Origin: Chryseobacterium pennae
Lineage (GTDB): Bacteria; Bacteroidota; Bacteroidia; Flavobacteriales; Weeksellaceae
Reading direction: 5' to 3'
Length of the DNA stretch: 64,000 bases
NCBI RefSeq assembly: GCF_003385515.1
Contig: NZ_QNVT01000016.1
Location: forward strand, 62,001-126,000
Shown: positions 53,989 through 63,100 of the stretch, piece by piece
Layout: each line of letters starts with the position of its first letter
Numbering within the stretch: the first letter of the stretch is position 1
Program-made: the position numbers and the translations under genes
Notes under the pieces: model-generated
The model's database searches: none
What the model saw: the letters and a program-made list of their open reading frames with translations, nothing else
What the model was told of the DNA's origin: nothing

Positions 53989-54819
53989 TTATGTCCAATA
54001 CACTACAGTATCTTTTGAAATGTAACCCATAAATCTTCCAGCAGTTATTCTTTCAACTCCAATAATTTCTTTAACTGCATGAATTAGATTAGCATTAATA
54101 AAATATAAATCTCCTTCATTTATTTGCAGTGAAATACTTTCTTTATCATGAAATAATTTCATTGGATAAGGGTAACCACAATTTTCGACCCCCAATAATT
54201 TTTTTAATTGAGTATCTGGTTCAAAATTCCAAATCAACAATTCTCCACCATCATTATTTGACACACATAAATTACATGCAACAACTGTTTTCACATCTCC
54301 TATTTCATAATCATCATTTTTCGCCAAGTTTAATTGTGATAGATCTTCGTGCGGTAATAAGGATAAACTTTCTAAATTTGAATTTTTCCACTGCCTGATA
54401 GTAAATCGGTTTACATAATTTTCATCATATTTTGATGCTCTAAAACTAATAGCTTCCTTATTAAATTCTGATACCATTTCTTTTTCTAGAAGAAAATTTT
54501 CTCTCTCTATTTCATTCTCAATTACAGACAAAAACCTATCAATATTAGATTTGGTTTGTTTGCATTCCTCAATATATTCAACAGACGTCTTTTTAAATTG
54601 AGTAGCGCCAATCTGTAGCACGGGAACAAAATCTTTTGCCCTATTCCCTCCGTTTGTTTCATTTATTATATCTAAAAATTGCTCTTTCAATTTTAAGCAT
54701 GTTCCATCATTCAAAAAATTTCTGATTATATAAGCTGGATATTTACAATCCAAAACTTTTTTCAAATTTTTAATATCAAATTTTTGATAATCCTCTAATA
54801 CTTGAAAAAATTCTATCAT
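53989..54819 (-). CDS. 2-oxoglutarate/Fe(II) dioxygenase
   Basis: 276 residues. The iron facial triad is H157-x-D159 (LLPHEDLSQL) and H247 (INANLIHAVK), with a candidate 2OG-binding Arg at 257 or 262 (ERITAGRF). The double-stranded beta-helix core is visible between them. It likely hydroxylates or desaturates the peptide or a phosphonate building block. It is in the middle of the operon (3 bp to the thioesterase gene, 5 bp to the dehydrogenase gene). Confidence 0.88.
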   Translation of the reverse strand: MIEFFQVLEDYQKFDIKNLKKVLDCKYPAYIIRNFLNDGTCLKLKEQFLDIINETNGGNRAKDFVPVLQIGATQFKKTSVEYIEECKQTKSNIDRFLSVIENEIERENFLLEKEMVSEFNKEAISFRASKYDENYVNRFTIRQWKNSNLESLSLLPHEDLSQLNLAKNDDYEIGDVKTVVACNLCVSNNDGGELLIWNFEPDTQLKKLLGVENCGYPYPMKLFHDKESISLQINEGDLYFINANLIHAVKEIIGVERITAGRFMGYISKDTVVYWT

Positions 54820-54824
54820 AGTAT

Positions 54825-55724
54825 CTATTTTTTTATTTTTTTTATAATTTTTGAAATATCTTCACCTATGCGATCTTGAGCTTCAAAAGTATTAGCTCCC
54901 AAATGTGGCAAAAAATATACTGGATGATTTACAAATCTTTGGACATCATCAAAATATTTTTTTTCAAAAGGATCAATGTACACGCCTTTTAATTTTCCTC
55001 TGTCATTAAAGAACTTTTCTAAAGAATCCATATTTAAAATTTCATATCTTGACAAATTAATAAGAATACTTGTTGATTTCATTAATTGAAATAATTGATA
55101 ATCTACCAACTTATTTGTATTAGAATTCAGCGGCATTTGTATACAAATAATATCTGACTTCCTAAACAATTCTTCCTTGTTGGCATATTTATGATTACTT
55201 CCCATAATTTCTCCGGATACATTATTATATAGTATAGTAACACCCAATGGCTCAATTAAGTCCGCAATTTTCTTTCCAATATTTCCAAAACCTAAAAGCC
55301 CTAAAGTTTTTCCTTTAATCTCATTTCCTATCAATTGTTCCTTTTCCCATCGTCCTTCATTTACTGATTTCCATGCAGGAAATAGATTTCTTAGCCCTAA
55401 AATAATTAATCCTATTGCGTACTCAGCCACCGAATTATCGGATACATTTCTAATATTTGAAAAGTATATATTTTTTTGTTGTAAATACTCAATAGGAATA
55501 TTTTCTGTCCCATTTCCTGCCCTTATTACAGCCTTAAGCTGAGCTGCAATATCAACCATTTCTTTAGTTAGTATATGAGAACTTCTTAATATCAGCACTT
55601 CTGTATCTTTTAATTGCTCAACAACCTTTAACAAAGAAGAATTGGGTATATAACAAAGATTGACTTCTGTTTTTAATCTTTCAATTGTACTAGGGCTTAA
55701 AGGGTCTATAACTAATGCTTTCAT
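54825..55724 (-). CDS. D-2-hydroxyacid dehydrogenase family (phosphoglycerate dehydrogenase-like)
   Basis: 299 residues from the ATG at 55724; an upstream TTG at 55751 is less likely. The Rossmann loop is GFGNIG (145-150), and the catalytic residues fit R226 (LSRYEI), E254 (DPFEKK) and H274 (LPHLGAN). The first domain holds AGNGTENIP. In the cluster it may reduce a 2-oxo acid such as phosphonopyruvate or oxidise a phosphonoaldehyde, as PGDH homologues do in phosphinothricin biosynthesis. The stop of the upstream gene is 1 bp away. Confidence 0.85.
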   Translation of the reverse strand: MKALVIDPLSPSTIERLKTEVNLCYIPNSSLLKVVEQLKDTEVLILRSSHILTKEMVDIAAQLKAVIRAGNGTENIPIEYLQQKNIYFSNIRNVSDNSVAEYAIGLIILGLRNLFPAWKSVNEGRWEKEQLIGNEIKGKTLGLLGFGNIGKKIADLIEPLGVTILYNNVSGEIMGSNHKYANKEELFRKSDIICIQMPLNSNTNKLVDYQLFQLMKSTSILINLSRYEILNMDSLEKFFNDRGKLKGVYIDPFEKKYFDDVQRFVNHPVYFLPHLGANTFEAQDRIGEDISKIIKKIKK

Positions 55725-55725
55725 A

Positions 55726-56772
55726 TTAATCAAAAGCAATTTTTCCTTCAATGGAGTATTTCAATTTACCGTCATATCCTCTATGTTCGCCCATATCAAT
55801 TCTATTCCTACATCTTTCAGCCGGCTTACAAATTATAATAGGTATTCGATATTTTGATCCCCTTCCAAATTCAGCAGCACAAGCAGCCCTCATGCATTCA
55901 TACAAACTTAACCCCTTTGTTGCACCTATGGGAGTTGCACCCAATGTAATACAACCTATTATCATTTTCCTTACATCTATTCCTGTATCTGTATCACTAA
56001 TCACAACATCGACTGATTTACCCGTCTTTTCTCTTATTTTTTTTGCCGTTAGATGAGCCAGTAAATTATGGTTATATGCTCCCATAGTACACATCATACC
56101 TAATTCAGGATCATCAGTATAGGCATCGGCCAATATTAAATCTTCTTCTTCCATTGGAGAATCTAATAGTAGTGATACTTCTTTTAAATATTCTTTTCTA
56201 TCACTTTCTATCATTTTTTTTGGATCCCTATCATATATATACTTGATTGGTAATAATCTATTTTGGGCAACTGCATAGGGTTTTTCTGCAACTACCACTA
56301 CATCACCATCTTGTAAACCATCATTTTCGTCTAAACTTTGAAACGAATTTGATATATCATCTAATAATCGTTCAATACCATTTTTAACATTTAGTTCGGT
56401 TTTCAATTTAACCGTTCTAGACGCGATTTGTCCACTTTGTCCCATAGACCCTAATAGACCTTTAAAAACAGCATTTGTAGCAATAGCTAAATCCCAAATT
56501 TTATCATCTACATAAGATTTGACATTAGTATCTATGGTAATTTCATAAGTATAAATACTTTGTCCACTATTAATTCTATCGTTTTCTTTAATTAAAGGAT
56601 AAAAATTAATTCCATTAATAGGGCATGAATACTCAATAACAATTCCATTATTATCTTCTATAAGTAATAACACATCTCCTACTTTAATTACCCCTTGCTT
56701 TAATATTTTTTTTACAGTAAATTCACTTTTTGGTAAACCAAGTTGAAGGTTTAATGTTTTCTGCATAATCAT
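55726..56772 (-). CDS. CofE-like (F420:glutamyl ligase family) protein with N-terminal lipoyl-like domain
   Basis: 348 residues. The N-terminal 78 residues look like a biotinyl/lipoyl beta-barrel (VIKVGDVLLLIED, SCPINGINFYP, INSGQSIYTYE) but lack the usual modified Lys. The C-terminal part (about 150-345) has the CofE-type pattern: LQDGDVVVVAEKPYAVAQNR (about 153-172), VVISDTDTGIDVRKMIIGC (about 256-274) and a Gly-rich end. CofE forms amide bonds using GTP. No other F420 gene is visible, so an amide-ligase role in the cluster is more likely than F420 synthesis. It overlaps the 130-residue gene upstream by 4 bp. Confidence 0.75.
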   Translation of the reverse strand: MIMQKTLNLQLGLPKSEFTVKKILKQGVIKVGDVLLLIEDNNGIVIEYSCPINGINFYPLIKENDRINSGQSIYTYEITIDTNVKSYVDDKIWDLAIATNAVFKGLLGSMGQSGQIASRTVKLKTELNVKNGIERLLDDISNSFQSLDENDGLQDGDVVVVAEKPYAVAQNRLLPIKYIYDRDPKKMIESDRKEYLKEVSLLLDSPMEEEDLILADAYTDDPELGMMCTMGAYNHNLLAHLTAKKIREKTGKSVDVVISDTDTGIDVRKMIIGCITLGATPIGATKGLSLYECMRAACAAEFGRGSKYRIPIIICKPAERCRNRIDMGEHRGYDGKLKYSIEGKIAFD

Positions 56773-57161
56773 ATTTTATACATTTGAAGTACATTAATTT
56801 TATTTTCCACATCCTCTACAAATTCACGTTTAAGTTCTATCAACTGCTCTATATCTTTTTCATCTAATTCTCCATCTTCGTTTTCATCAATCCTAAAACC
56901 AGGATCTGAATATAATTCATTAACGAAATCTAAGGTTTTTTTAAGACTATATATTGCATTTTCATCAAGAATAAGCTCAATACAATGTAAAACATGAATT
57001 ATTTTATCTTCAGTAATATTGTCCATTTCTGAAGATGACAAGATATTATCAATTTCCTTCTTTTCAAGAAATGATATTTTATATAATAATTCTCTATTAT
57101 TAATGTTTAATCCCTTATTTAGGGCATCTTTAAAATTTCTATAAAGATTGCTATTTTTCAT
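56769..57161 (-). CDS. Helical protein with one EF-hand/dockerin-like loop, function unknown
   Basis: 130 residues, almost entirely helical. One calcium-loop motif is present at 92-103 (DENEDGELDEKD), with Asp/Asn at positions 1, 3, 5, 9 and 12, followed by IEQLIELKREF, resembling a dockerin or EF-hand half. No pairing second loop is evident. It lies in the operon between the CofE-like and 3-HIBDH-like genes (overlap of 4 bp and gap of 3 bp), so it is likely cluster-specific. It is not a carrier protein: no phosphopantetheine Ser motif is seen. Confidence 0.65.
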   Translation of the reverse strand: MKNSNLYRNFKDALNKGLNINNRELLYKISFLEKKEIDNILSSSEMDNITEDKIIHVLHCIELILDENAIYSLKKTLDFVNELYSDPGFRIDENEDGELDEKDIEQLIELKREFVEDVENKINVLQMYKI

Positions 57162-57164
57162 TTT

Positions 57165-58031
57165 TCAATTATTTAATTTAAATAGTTGTGAATATATTAT
57201 TGGATAGTCTACGCTTAAAAACTCCTCATCAAAATCAGACATAATTATTTTAACGATTTCTTTATAAATGGCAAAATTTGGATTACATTTTTTAAACAAA
57301 GAGTTTATTTCTTTCATGTCTTTTTTAACCAAATTTAATTTATAACCCTCTTTAAAATCGTCATGAAGCAAAGTTCTTTTTAAAGTATTTTTAATAACAT
57401 AACTCGACGCTGTACCATTTTCAATAACATCAAAAAAAGTCTCTCTATCAAATCCTAGTACGTCAGATATAGCCAATCCCTGCATTGCTATTAAGGAATT
57501 TGATATCGTTATAAAATTATGAACTAATTTTAATGAGTTAGGCTCTCCACTATTTCGGAATTCATATATCTTGCCGCAAAATAATTTCAAGATAGGTTCC
57601 AGCTTTGAATAGTTTTGCTGATTACTATGAATTAAGACATTTAGCTTTCTTTCTCTCAGAGCTCTTACCCCACCGATCATAGGGCATTCATAATAATTAA
57701 TGCCTTTTAATGAACATTTTTCAAAAATTTTGTTTGCGAAATCAGGACTTGATGTAGACATATCAACAATACCTGGACGTTCATTTTTTTCATTACAGTT
57801 ATTTAAAATTAAATCCACTGTCTTTTCAACTGAATCTTGATTTGGCAAACAAAGGATAATGAAAGATGAGTTTTTCAATTCTTGTACTGATTGTTTTAAA
57901 AAAGCATCATCGAAAAAGATATTATTTTCAGTTTTTGATTTTAAATCATAATATCCTAATAAAATTTTCTCTTCACTGAATATTTTTATCAGCTCCTTCC
58001 CCATTACTCCTGCTCCAACAACACTTATCAT
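57165..58031 (-). CDS. Beta-hydroxyacid dehydrogenase (3-HIBDH family)
   Basis: 288 residues. The nucleotide loop is GAGVMG (6-11); the family motif DMSTSSP is at 90-96, GGVRALRERKLNVL around 120-133 and the catalytic Lys is K168 (SLKLVHNFITISN, with N172). It should reduce or oxidise a beta-hydroxy acid using NAD(P). Its substrate in the cluster could be phosphonopyruvate, a semialdehyde or a peptide precursor. Gap of 24 bp to the ferritin-like gene. Confidence 0.85.
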   Translation of the reverse strand: MISVVGAGVMGKELIKIFSEEKILLGYYDLKSKTENNIFFDDAFLKQSVQELKNSSFIILCLPNQDSVEKTVDLILNNCNEKNERPGIVDMSTSSPDFANKIFEKCSLKGINYYECPMIGGVRALRERKLNVLIHSNQQNYSKLEPILKLFCGKIYEFRNSGEPNSLKLVHNFITISNSLIAMQGLAISDVLGFDRETFFDVIENGTASSYVIKNTLKRTLLHDDFKEGYKLNLVKKDMKEINSLFKKCNPNFAIYKEIVKIIMSDFDEEFLSVDYPIIYSQLFKLNN

Positions 58032-58055
58032 AAACTATATGATTTTATTCTGAAA

Positions 58056-58700
58056 TTATTTGTTGCTAACACGATCTAATTCTTGTATAATTTTATAATT
58101 AGCCAAAGACATATTAACATGCTTTTGTCTTATTGCCCGGGATGCTTCCATTGCTCTTTCCTGCGCTTGTTCAGTAGTACAATAAAAAGCCACACCCATA
58201 TAACCTAATTTAACATGGAAAATTTCATCATTATTTATATGTTTTCTAAAAACTTCTGCAGACTCTGAATCTAAAGTTTTTAAGGCTTGCTCATTTCTTT
58301 TCATAGATTGTGTCTCAACAGTAAACTGTTGGGCAGCAAAAAACTCTTCTGGATATTCAAAACTATCCAATGTGTCATAAAATTCCATTTGTTCGGGTAG
58401 TGGCTTACCTAAATCACCTCCTAATTCATGAATTCTTTTTCCCACATAATATGCATGCTTCGCTTCGTCACCCACTTGTCTTCCAACAAGCATTCTTAAT
58501 TTAGGATCCGGTACTTTAAACATAAATCTTGCTATAACCTCATAGCCAACGTATTCATTCCAATATCTCATTCGAAGAGCTTGAATTATTTTCTCCTTAC
58601 TCATACTTTCAGCCCAGTAGGTAGTAGCCCATTTTGACTGCTGATTGAAGAATTCATCATTCTCTTTTTCTAACTTTTCAATAAATTTTTTGATTTCCAT
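58056..58700 (-). CDS. Ferritin-like diiron protein (possible oxygenase)
   Basis: 214 residues of a four-helix bundle with two EXXH-type pairs: E79/H82 in GDEAKHAYY and E159/H162 in NDEIFHVKL, with E49/E54 and E129 as further ligands. This is the diiron site of ferritin-like oxygenases and N-oxygenases. It may hydroxylate or N-oxygenate an amine or phosphonate intermediate. It is 7 bp upstream of the 3-HIBDH-type group's next gene boundary and directly downstream of the PEP mutase-like gene in the operon. Confidence 0.78.
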   Translation of the reverse strand: MEIKKFIEKLEKENDEFFNQQSKWATTYWAESMSKEKIIQALRMRYWNEYVGYEVIARFMFKVPDPKLRMLVGRQVGDEAKHAYYVGKRIHELGGDLGKPLPEQMEFYDTLDSFEYPEEFFAAQQFTVETQSMKRNEQALKTLDSESAEVFRKHINNDEIFHVKLGYMGVAFYCTTEQAQERAMEASRAIRQKHVNMSLANYKIIQELDRVSNK

Positions 58701-58707
58701 TTTTTTA

Positions 58708-59559
58708 TTATTTTAAATATTCGTTTTCTAATTCTGTTAATTGTGCCATTTGATTATATACAAAAACCTCTTCCATAGATGAAATTGAAGATTCTACTTC
58801 TAGGCTTAGTCCCTCATTTAAAATCTTTCTCATTACCAATTCAGAAGCTTTTATTGATGCTCTCAACAATTGATTTGCGTAAATAATTATATCAAAATAT
58901 TTCAACAAAGTTTTTTGAGAAACCTCCGGAATCTTTGTTGGTATTACTACCAATGGAATATCTCCATCCCAAGTATCTAAAAAGTCTATTAATTTATTCC
59001 AGTCTGAAGTATGAATAACCAAGGCATCAGCTCCAGCATTGACATATGCAATACATCTTTTTTGAACTTCTTCTTTGGGTAGTCCTACAATTAAACCTTC
59101 GCATCTTGCTATTACACAAAAATCTTCAGAAACTGCAGACCTTATAGCTTTTATTTTGCCAACCATACTGTCTATAGATTCAAGAGCTTTATTCTCTGCG
59201 TTATAAAAGCTATTACATTTAGGAAATATATTATCTTCAACGCATACTCCCATTGCACCACATTTTTCAAATTCTCTAGCGTAATAATAGGCGTTTGTCG
59301 AATTTCCATATCCGGAATCCATATCTATAATCACTGGAATATCTGTAGATGATGTTATATTAAAACATATTTCACCTACTTCTGTAGGGGTAATAATACT
59401 TGCATCCGGAAGCCCTTTTTTGGTTACTGATACTCCTAACCCACTTAGCCATACTCCATCAAATCCTGAATTCTCAATGATCTTTGAGGATAAAACATCA
59501 TGAGCTCCTCCTAGAAAAAACTTTTCTCTTCTTCTTAATTTTTCTTTTAATATGTTCAT
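58708..59559 (-). CDS. PEP mutase/isocitrate lyase family protein
   Basis: 283 residues. The TIM-barrel motifs are WLSGLGV (37-43), the metal-binding DMDSGYG (79-85; D79 and D81), the mutase motif region EDNIFPKCNS (108-117) and RCEGLIVGLP. True PEP mutases carry EDKxxxxxNS; here the Lys position is Asn (N110), while the spacing and NS are kept. The neighbour cytidylyltransferase-like protein and NRPS context favour PEP mutase. Phosphonopyruvate hydrolase or a carboxyphosphonoenolpyruvate mutase-like activity are alternatives. Gap of 5 bp to the nucleotidyltransferase gene. Confidence 0.82.
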   Translation of the reverse strand: MNILKEKLRRREKFFLGGAHDVLSSKIIENSGFDGVWLSGLGVSVTKKGLPDASIITPTEVGEICFNITSSTDIPVIIDMDSGYGNSTNAYYYAREFEKCGAMGVCVEDNIFPKCNSFYNAENKALESIDSMVGKIKAIRSAVSEDFCVIARCEGLIVGLPKEEVQKRCIAYVNAGADALVIHTSDWNKLIDFLDTWDGDIPLVVIPTKIPEVSQKTLLKYFDIIIYANQLLRASIKASELVMRKILNEGLSLEVESSISSMEEVFVYNQMAQLTELENEYLK

Positions 59560-59564
59560 ATCTA

Positions 59565-60170
59565 TTATAAATAATTATTTTGTTTTAACATCTGTATTGT
59601 ACTTGGCAAAAGGTACTTTTCCAATTCTGAAATATTCTTTTCTTCAAGTAGAGATCTTACTAAAGTTGCAGATACAACAGGAAGATCACTAACATCTATT
59701 CTATAGTTTTTTTCATTTAGAAAAACCCAAGCTTTAGCCTTTGTATCTTCAAAACTATCTCTAGTTGGAGTTATGAAAACTCTTTCGGGAGGAAGTACTT
59801 TTTGATAAAGATCCCATGCCAAATCAAGTCTTCGACCACTCATAATAGTAATTTTATCAGTGTTATTAAAAAACTCTTTAACTGCATCATTAACCATTCG
59901 ATATCTTAACCAATACGGGAAAATATTTTTTTCAGGTTGATGATGAAAATCTACTTCTTCTGAAAAAAATCTTACAGGTAACTCTTCTGGTGATTTATAT
60001 ACTTCTGAAGATAGTTCATTTGCTACCACAACAATATAAAGATGATTACCAAAGCTTAAAAGCTTTTCCATATATTTTAAATGTCCTATATGAATAGGCT
60101 GAAATCTTCCTTCCCAAATAACATTAGGAAATTTGTTCTCTAAGTCTTTAATTTGAATTAAATTTTCCAT
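59565..60170 (-). CDS. NMNAT-fold nucleotidyltransferase (cytidylyltransferase-like)
   Basis: 201 residues. The nucleotidyltransferase motifs are GRFQPIHIGH (21-30) and VSATLVRS (166-173), with SGRRLDL near 111-117. In fosfomycin biosynthesis Fom1 fuses such a domain to PEP mutase, and PhpF and FrbH also use CTP to activate phosphonates. Here the two are separate genes 5 bp apart. It probably makes a CMP-phosphonate, but NMN or other adenylylation cannot be excluded from motifs alone. Confidence 0.82.
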   Translation of the reverse strand: MENLIQIKDLENKFPNVIWEGRFQPIHIGHLKYMEKLLSFGNHLYIVVVANELSSEVYKSPEELPVRFFSEEVDFHHQPEKNIFPYWLRYRMVNDAVKEFFNNTDKITIMSGRRLDLAWDLYQKVLPPERVFITPTRDSFEDTKAKAWVFLNEKNYRIDVSDLPVVSATLVRSLLEEKNISELEKYLLPSTIQMLKQNNYL

Positions 60171-60175
60171 AAAAT

Positions 60176-63100
60176 TTATACTTTAAAATAATTGTACATG
60201 TCATTTATATTAATTTTTATTATATCAAAAATTGTTTTTGCCAGACTTTCATTAATCTTGGAAATGTTAATCTGAGATTGAACCTCTACACAGTTACTAT
60301 ATACATACACATAAGAATTCAAATCATATCTTGAAAAACTATTCTCTATTTTCTTATATAAAAACTCAGTCGATACGATCTTCTCAAGAGATAAATTAAT
60401 ATCAACTAGGTTAAAAAAAACTGAACTGAGAGGAAAACGATTCTGGTATATTGGTAGGTCCAGGTCTTTTATCAATGAATCATATGGATAGTTTGAATGA
60501 TAATTGCATAAGTTAATTTTATTCTCAACAGTTTTTAATGTGTCAAGCCAATTTCCACTCGTATCAACTCTGATCATTAGCATTTTGACAAAAAAGCCAA
60601 TGCACATTCTATTAAAATCGTCCCTCCCTGCAATAGGTATTCCTATTGTAATATCATTATTATTTAAAACTTGTGATAATGTTTTATAATAGACTGTAGT
60701 AAGTACTAAATTTATGCTTTTCCCTGTAATTTCAGATATTTCATTAAGATTTTTAAAGTCTTTATCTTGAAAATAAAAAATAATTTTACCTTCTTCATTA
60801 GAGTTATTAGGTATTTCAGGAAATTTAGTCTCTTCAAAAAGTTTAAACTCATTTAACCAAAAATCCCTATCTTGAACATAATATTTTGTTCTAAAATATT
60901 GTTCGTCATTTTTCAAAAAATCTTTGTATGATATAATATTTTCAGTTGATATATTACCATTTTTCAGGTATTCTTGCCATTCTTCTATTAATACTTTAAA
61001 AGACCAAGCATCGGACACAAGATGATGCATACTTAAATATAATTTCGATCTAGATATAGCGACTTTAAAAAGTGGAGGCTGATTTAAATTATAAAAATGA
61101 TCTTTCAATTCATTAATTATAGTTTCTGAGTCCTCTTCATGAAGTTCCAATTTAATTTCAACTTCTGATACTGGCAGTGTCTCACTTTTATAAAGATTAT
61201 CCTCAAAATAATATCGAGTTCTCAATATATCATGTTTTTCTACTAATTTTTTAAAAAAATCCGTCACTTTTTTTATATCTGTATCTCCATATAAATCAAA
61301 AGTATTTACAATATTTTTATTTGATAAACTATTGATATCCATCAAATTTGTCACTAGCCATCTTTTCTGATTAAGGGTTATTCCTAGAACTTCTTCATTA
61401 GATATAGGTTGTACTTGCTGTTTATCATTATCCACTAAAAGCGCTTGCTCTTTTATTGTTGCAAACTTATATAACTCATTAATGCGTATCGTTTTTTTAA
61501 ATTTCTCATTTAGTTTTGTAATGAGTTCCATTAAGAGTAAACTGTTCCCTCCAATATCAAAAAAATTATCATCAATATTAATATTTTGTAATCCTAGAAC
61601 TGTTTCCCATATTTCACATATTCCTTTCTCGTTGATTGTTTCAGGTCTTAATTTTTTCAGATTAATTAATTCACTTTTTTCTATACTGGATAAAAATTTT
61701 CTATCTATTTTCCCATTTGGTGTTAATGGTATTTCTTCCAGTATTATAAATAGATCAGGAACCATATATCTAGGCAATTTCTCTAATAGATATTCCTTCA
61801 AGTATTGTGTATTGATGATATCTTTAATGGTGAGATACGCTATTAGAGATTTACCGAATTCAGAAATAACAACAGTCTGTTTAATATCTTCAGAAAATTG
61901 TAAAATCTTATTCTCAATTTCATCCAGTTCTACCCTATATCCTCTTATTTTAACCTGAAAATCATTTCTTCCAAAAAATTCTATATTACCATCCGGAAGC
62001 CATCTTCCCAAATCTCCTGTATTATATAGGATTCCATTCTCCAGATGTGGATTATCAATGAATCTTTCGCTAGTCAGTTTCTCATTATTAAAATATCCTT
62101 TTGCTATATTTTCTCCAGATAAATATATTGTACCAATAACACCTATCGGATCATATAAAAGGCTTTCACTCAAAATATGCACCTGCGTATTAGCTAATGG
62201 TTTTCCAATAGGCAATGTAATAAATTCATTACCTTGAACTTTATATGTTGTTGAAAACGTTGTATTCTCAGTTGGTCCGTACCCATTTATGATCAATAAA
62301 TTTGGAAATTTTTCTCTAACCATATTTATGTGCTTTAAAGACAAAATATCTCCACCAGAAATAAACTGTTTTAAATGTTCAAAAATTCCAATCCTTTGTT
62401 CTGCAATTTGCGAAAACCATGATGCAGTTAACCATAAAGAATTTACATTTTTACTTATGATAAGCTTTTCTAATATGTTATAATCAAATAAATCATCTCT
62501 ATCAGCAATAATAAGTTTACCACCATTAACCAAAACTCCCCAAAACTCCATATTAGTTGTATCAAAAGAACTAGCTACAGTTGATAAAAGAATAGTATCT
62601 CTATTTAAAGGAAAATAGTTATTAGTAGTAACAAAATTAACAATATTTCTATGGGTTAACATTACTCCTTTGGGTGCACCTGTAGATCCTGAAGTAAACA
62701 TTATATGAAATAGAGATGTTGAAGGTATGGCAACCTCTATGTTTTTTTTGCTGTAAATATTTCGTTGGCTCAAAAATTCCTCTAAAGTATTATCATCAAT
62801 ATAAAATATAGCATCAGAAAGTTTCTCCAAATACTCTTTTCTTTCTTCCGGATATGTTGGATCGATAGGAACATAGCATGCTCCGGTTTTAAGAATACCA
62901 AGGAGTATGTAAATAAGATGATGAGATTTATTAATTTTTACACAAATCCTATCCTCATATTTTATAGTTAGTTTTGATAATAAATACCTGGCAAAAATGT
63001 TAGAAAGATCATTTAATTCTTCATATGACAATATATTCTCATTATATTCTACAGCTATTTCTTTTGCCATATTAAAGGCTGTATTTTCAAACAGCTCTAT

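Noticed and set aside
55726..56772. Coenzyme F420 biosynthesis
   Set aside because: No other F420 gene is present and the protein has an extra N-terminal domain.
58708..59559. Isocitrate or methylisocitrate lyase
   Set aside because: The typical KKCGH motif of the lyases is absent, and the mutase spacing EDxxxxxxNS plus phosphonate-type neighbours favours PEP mutase.
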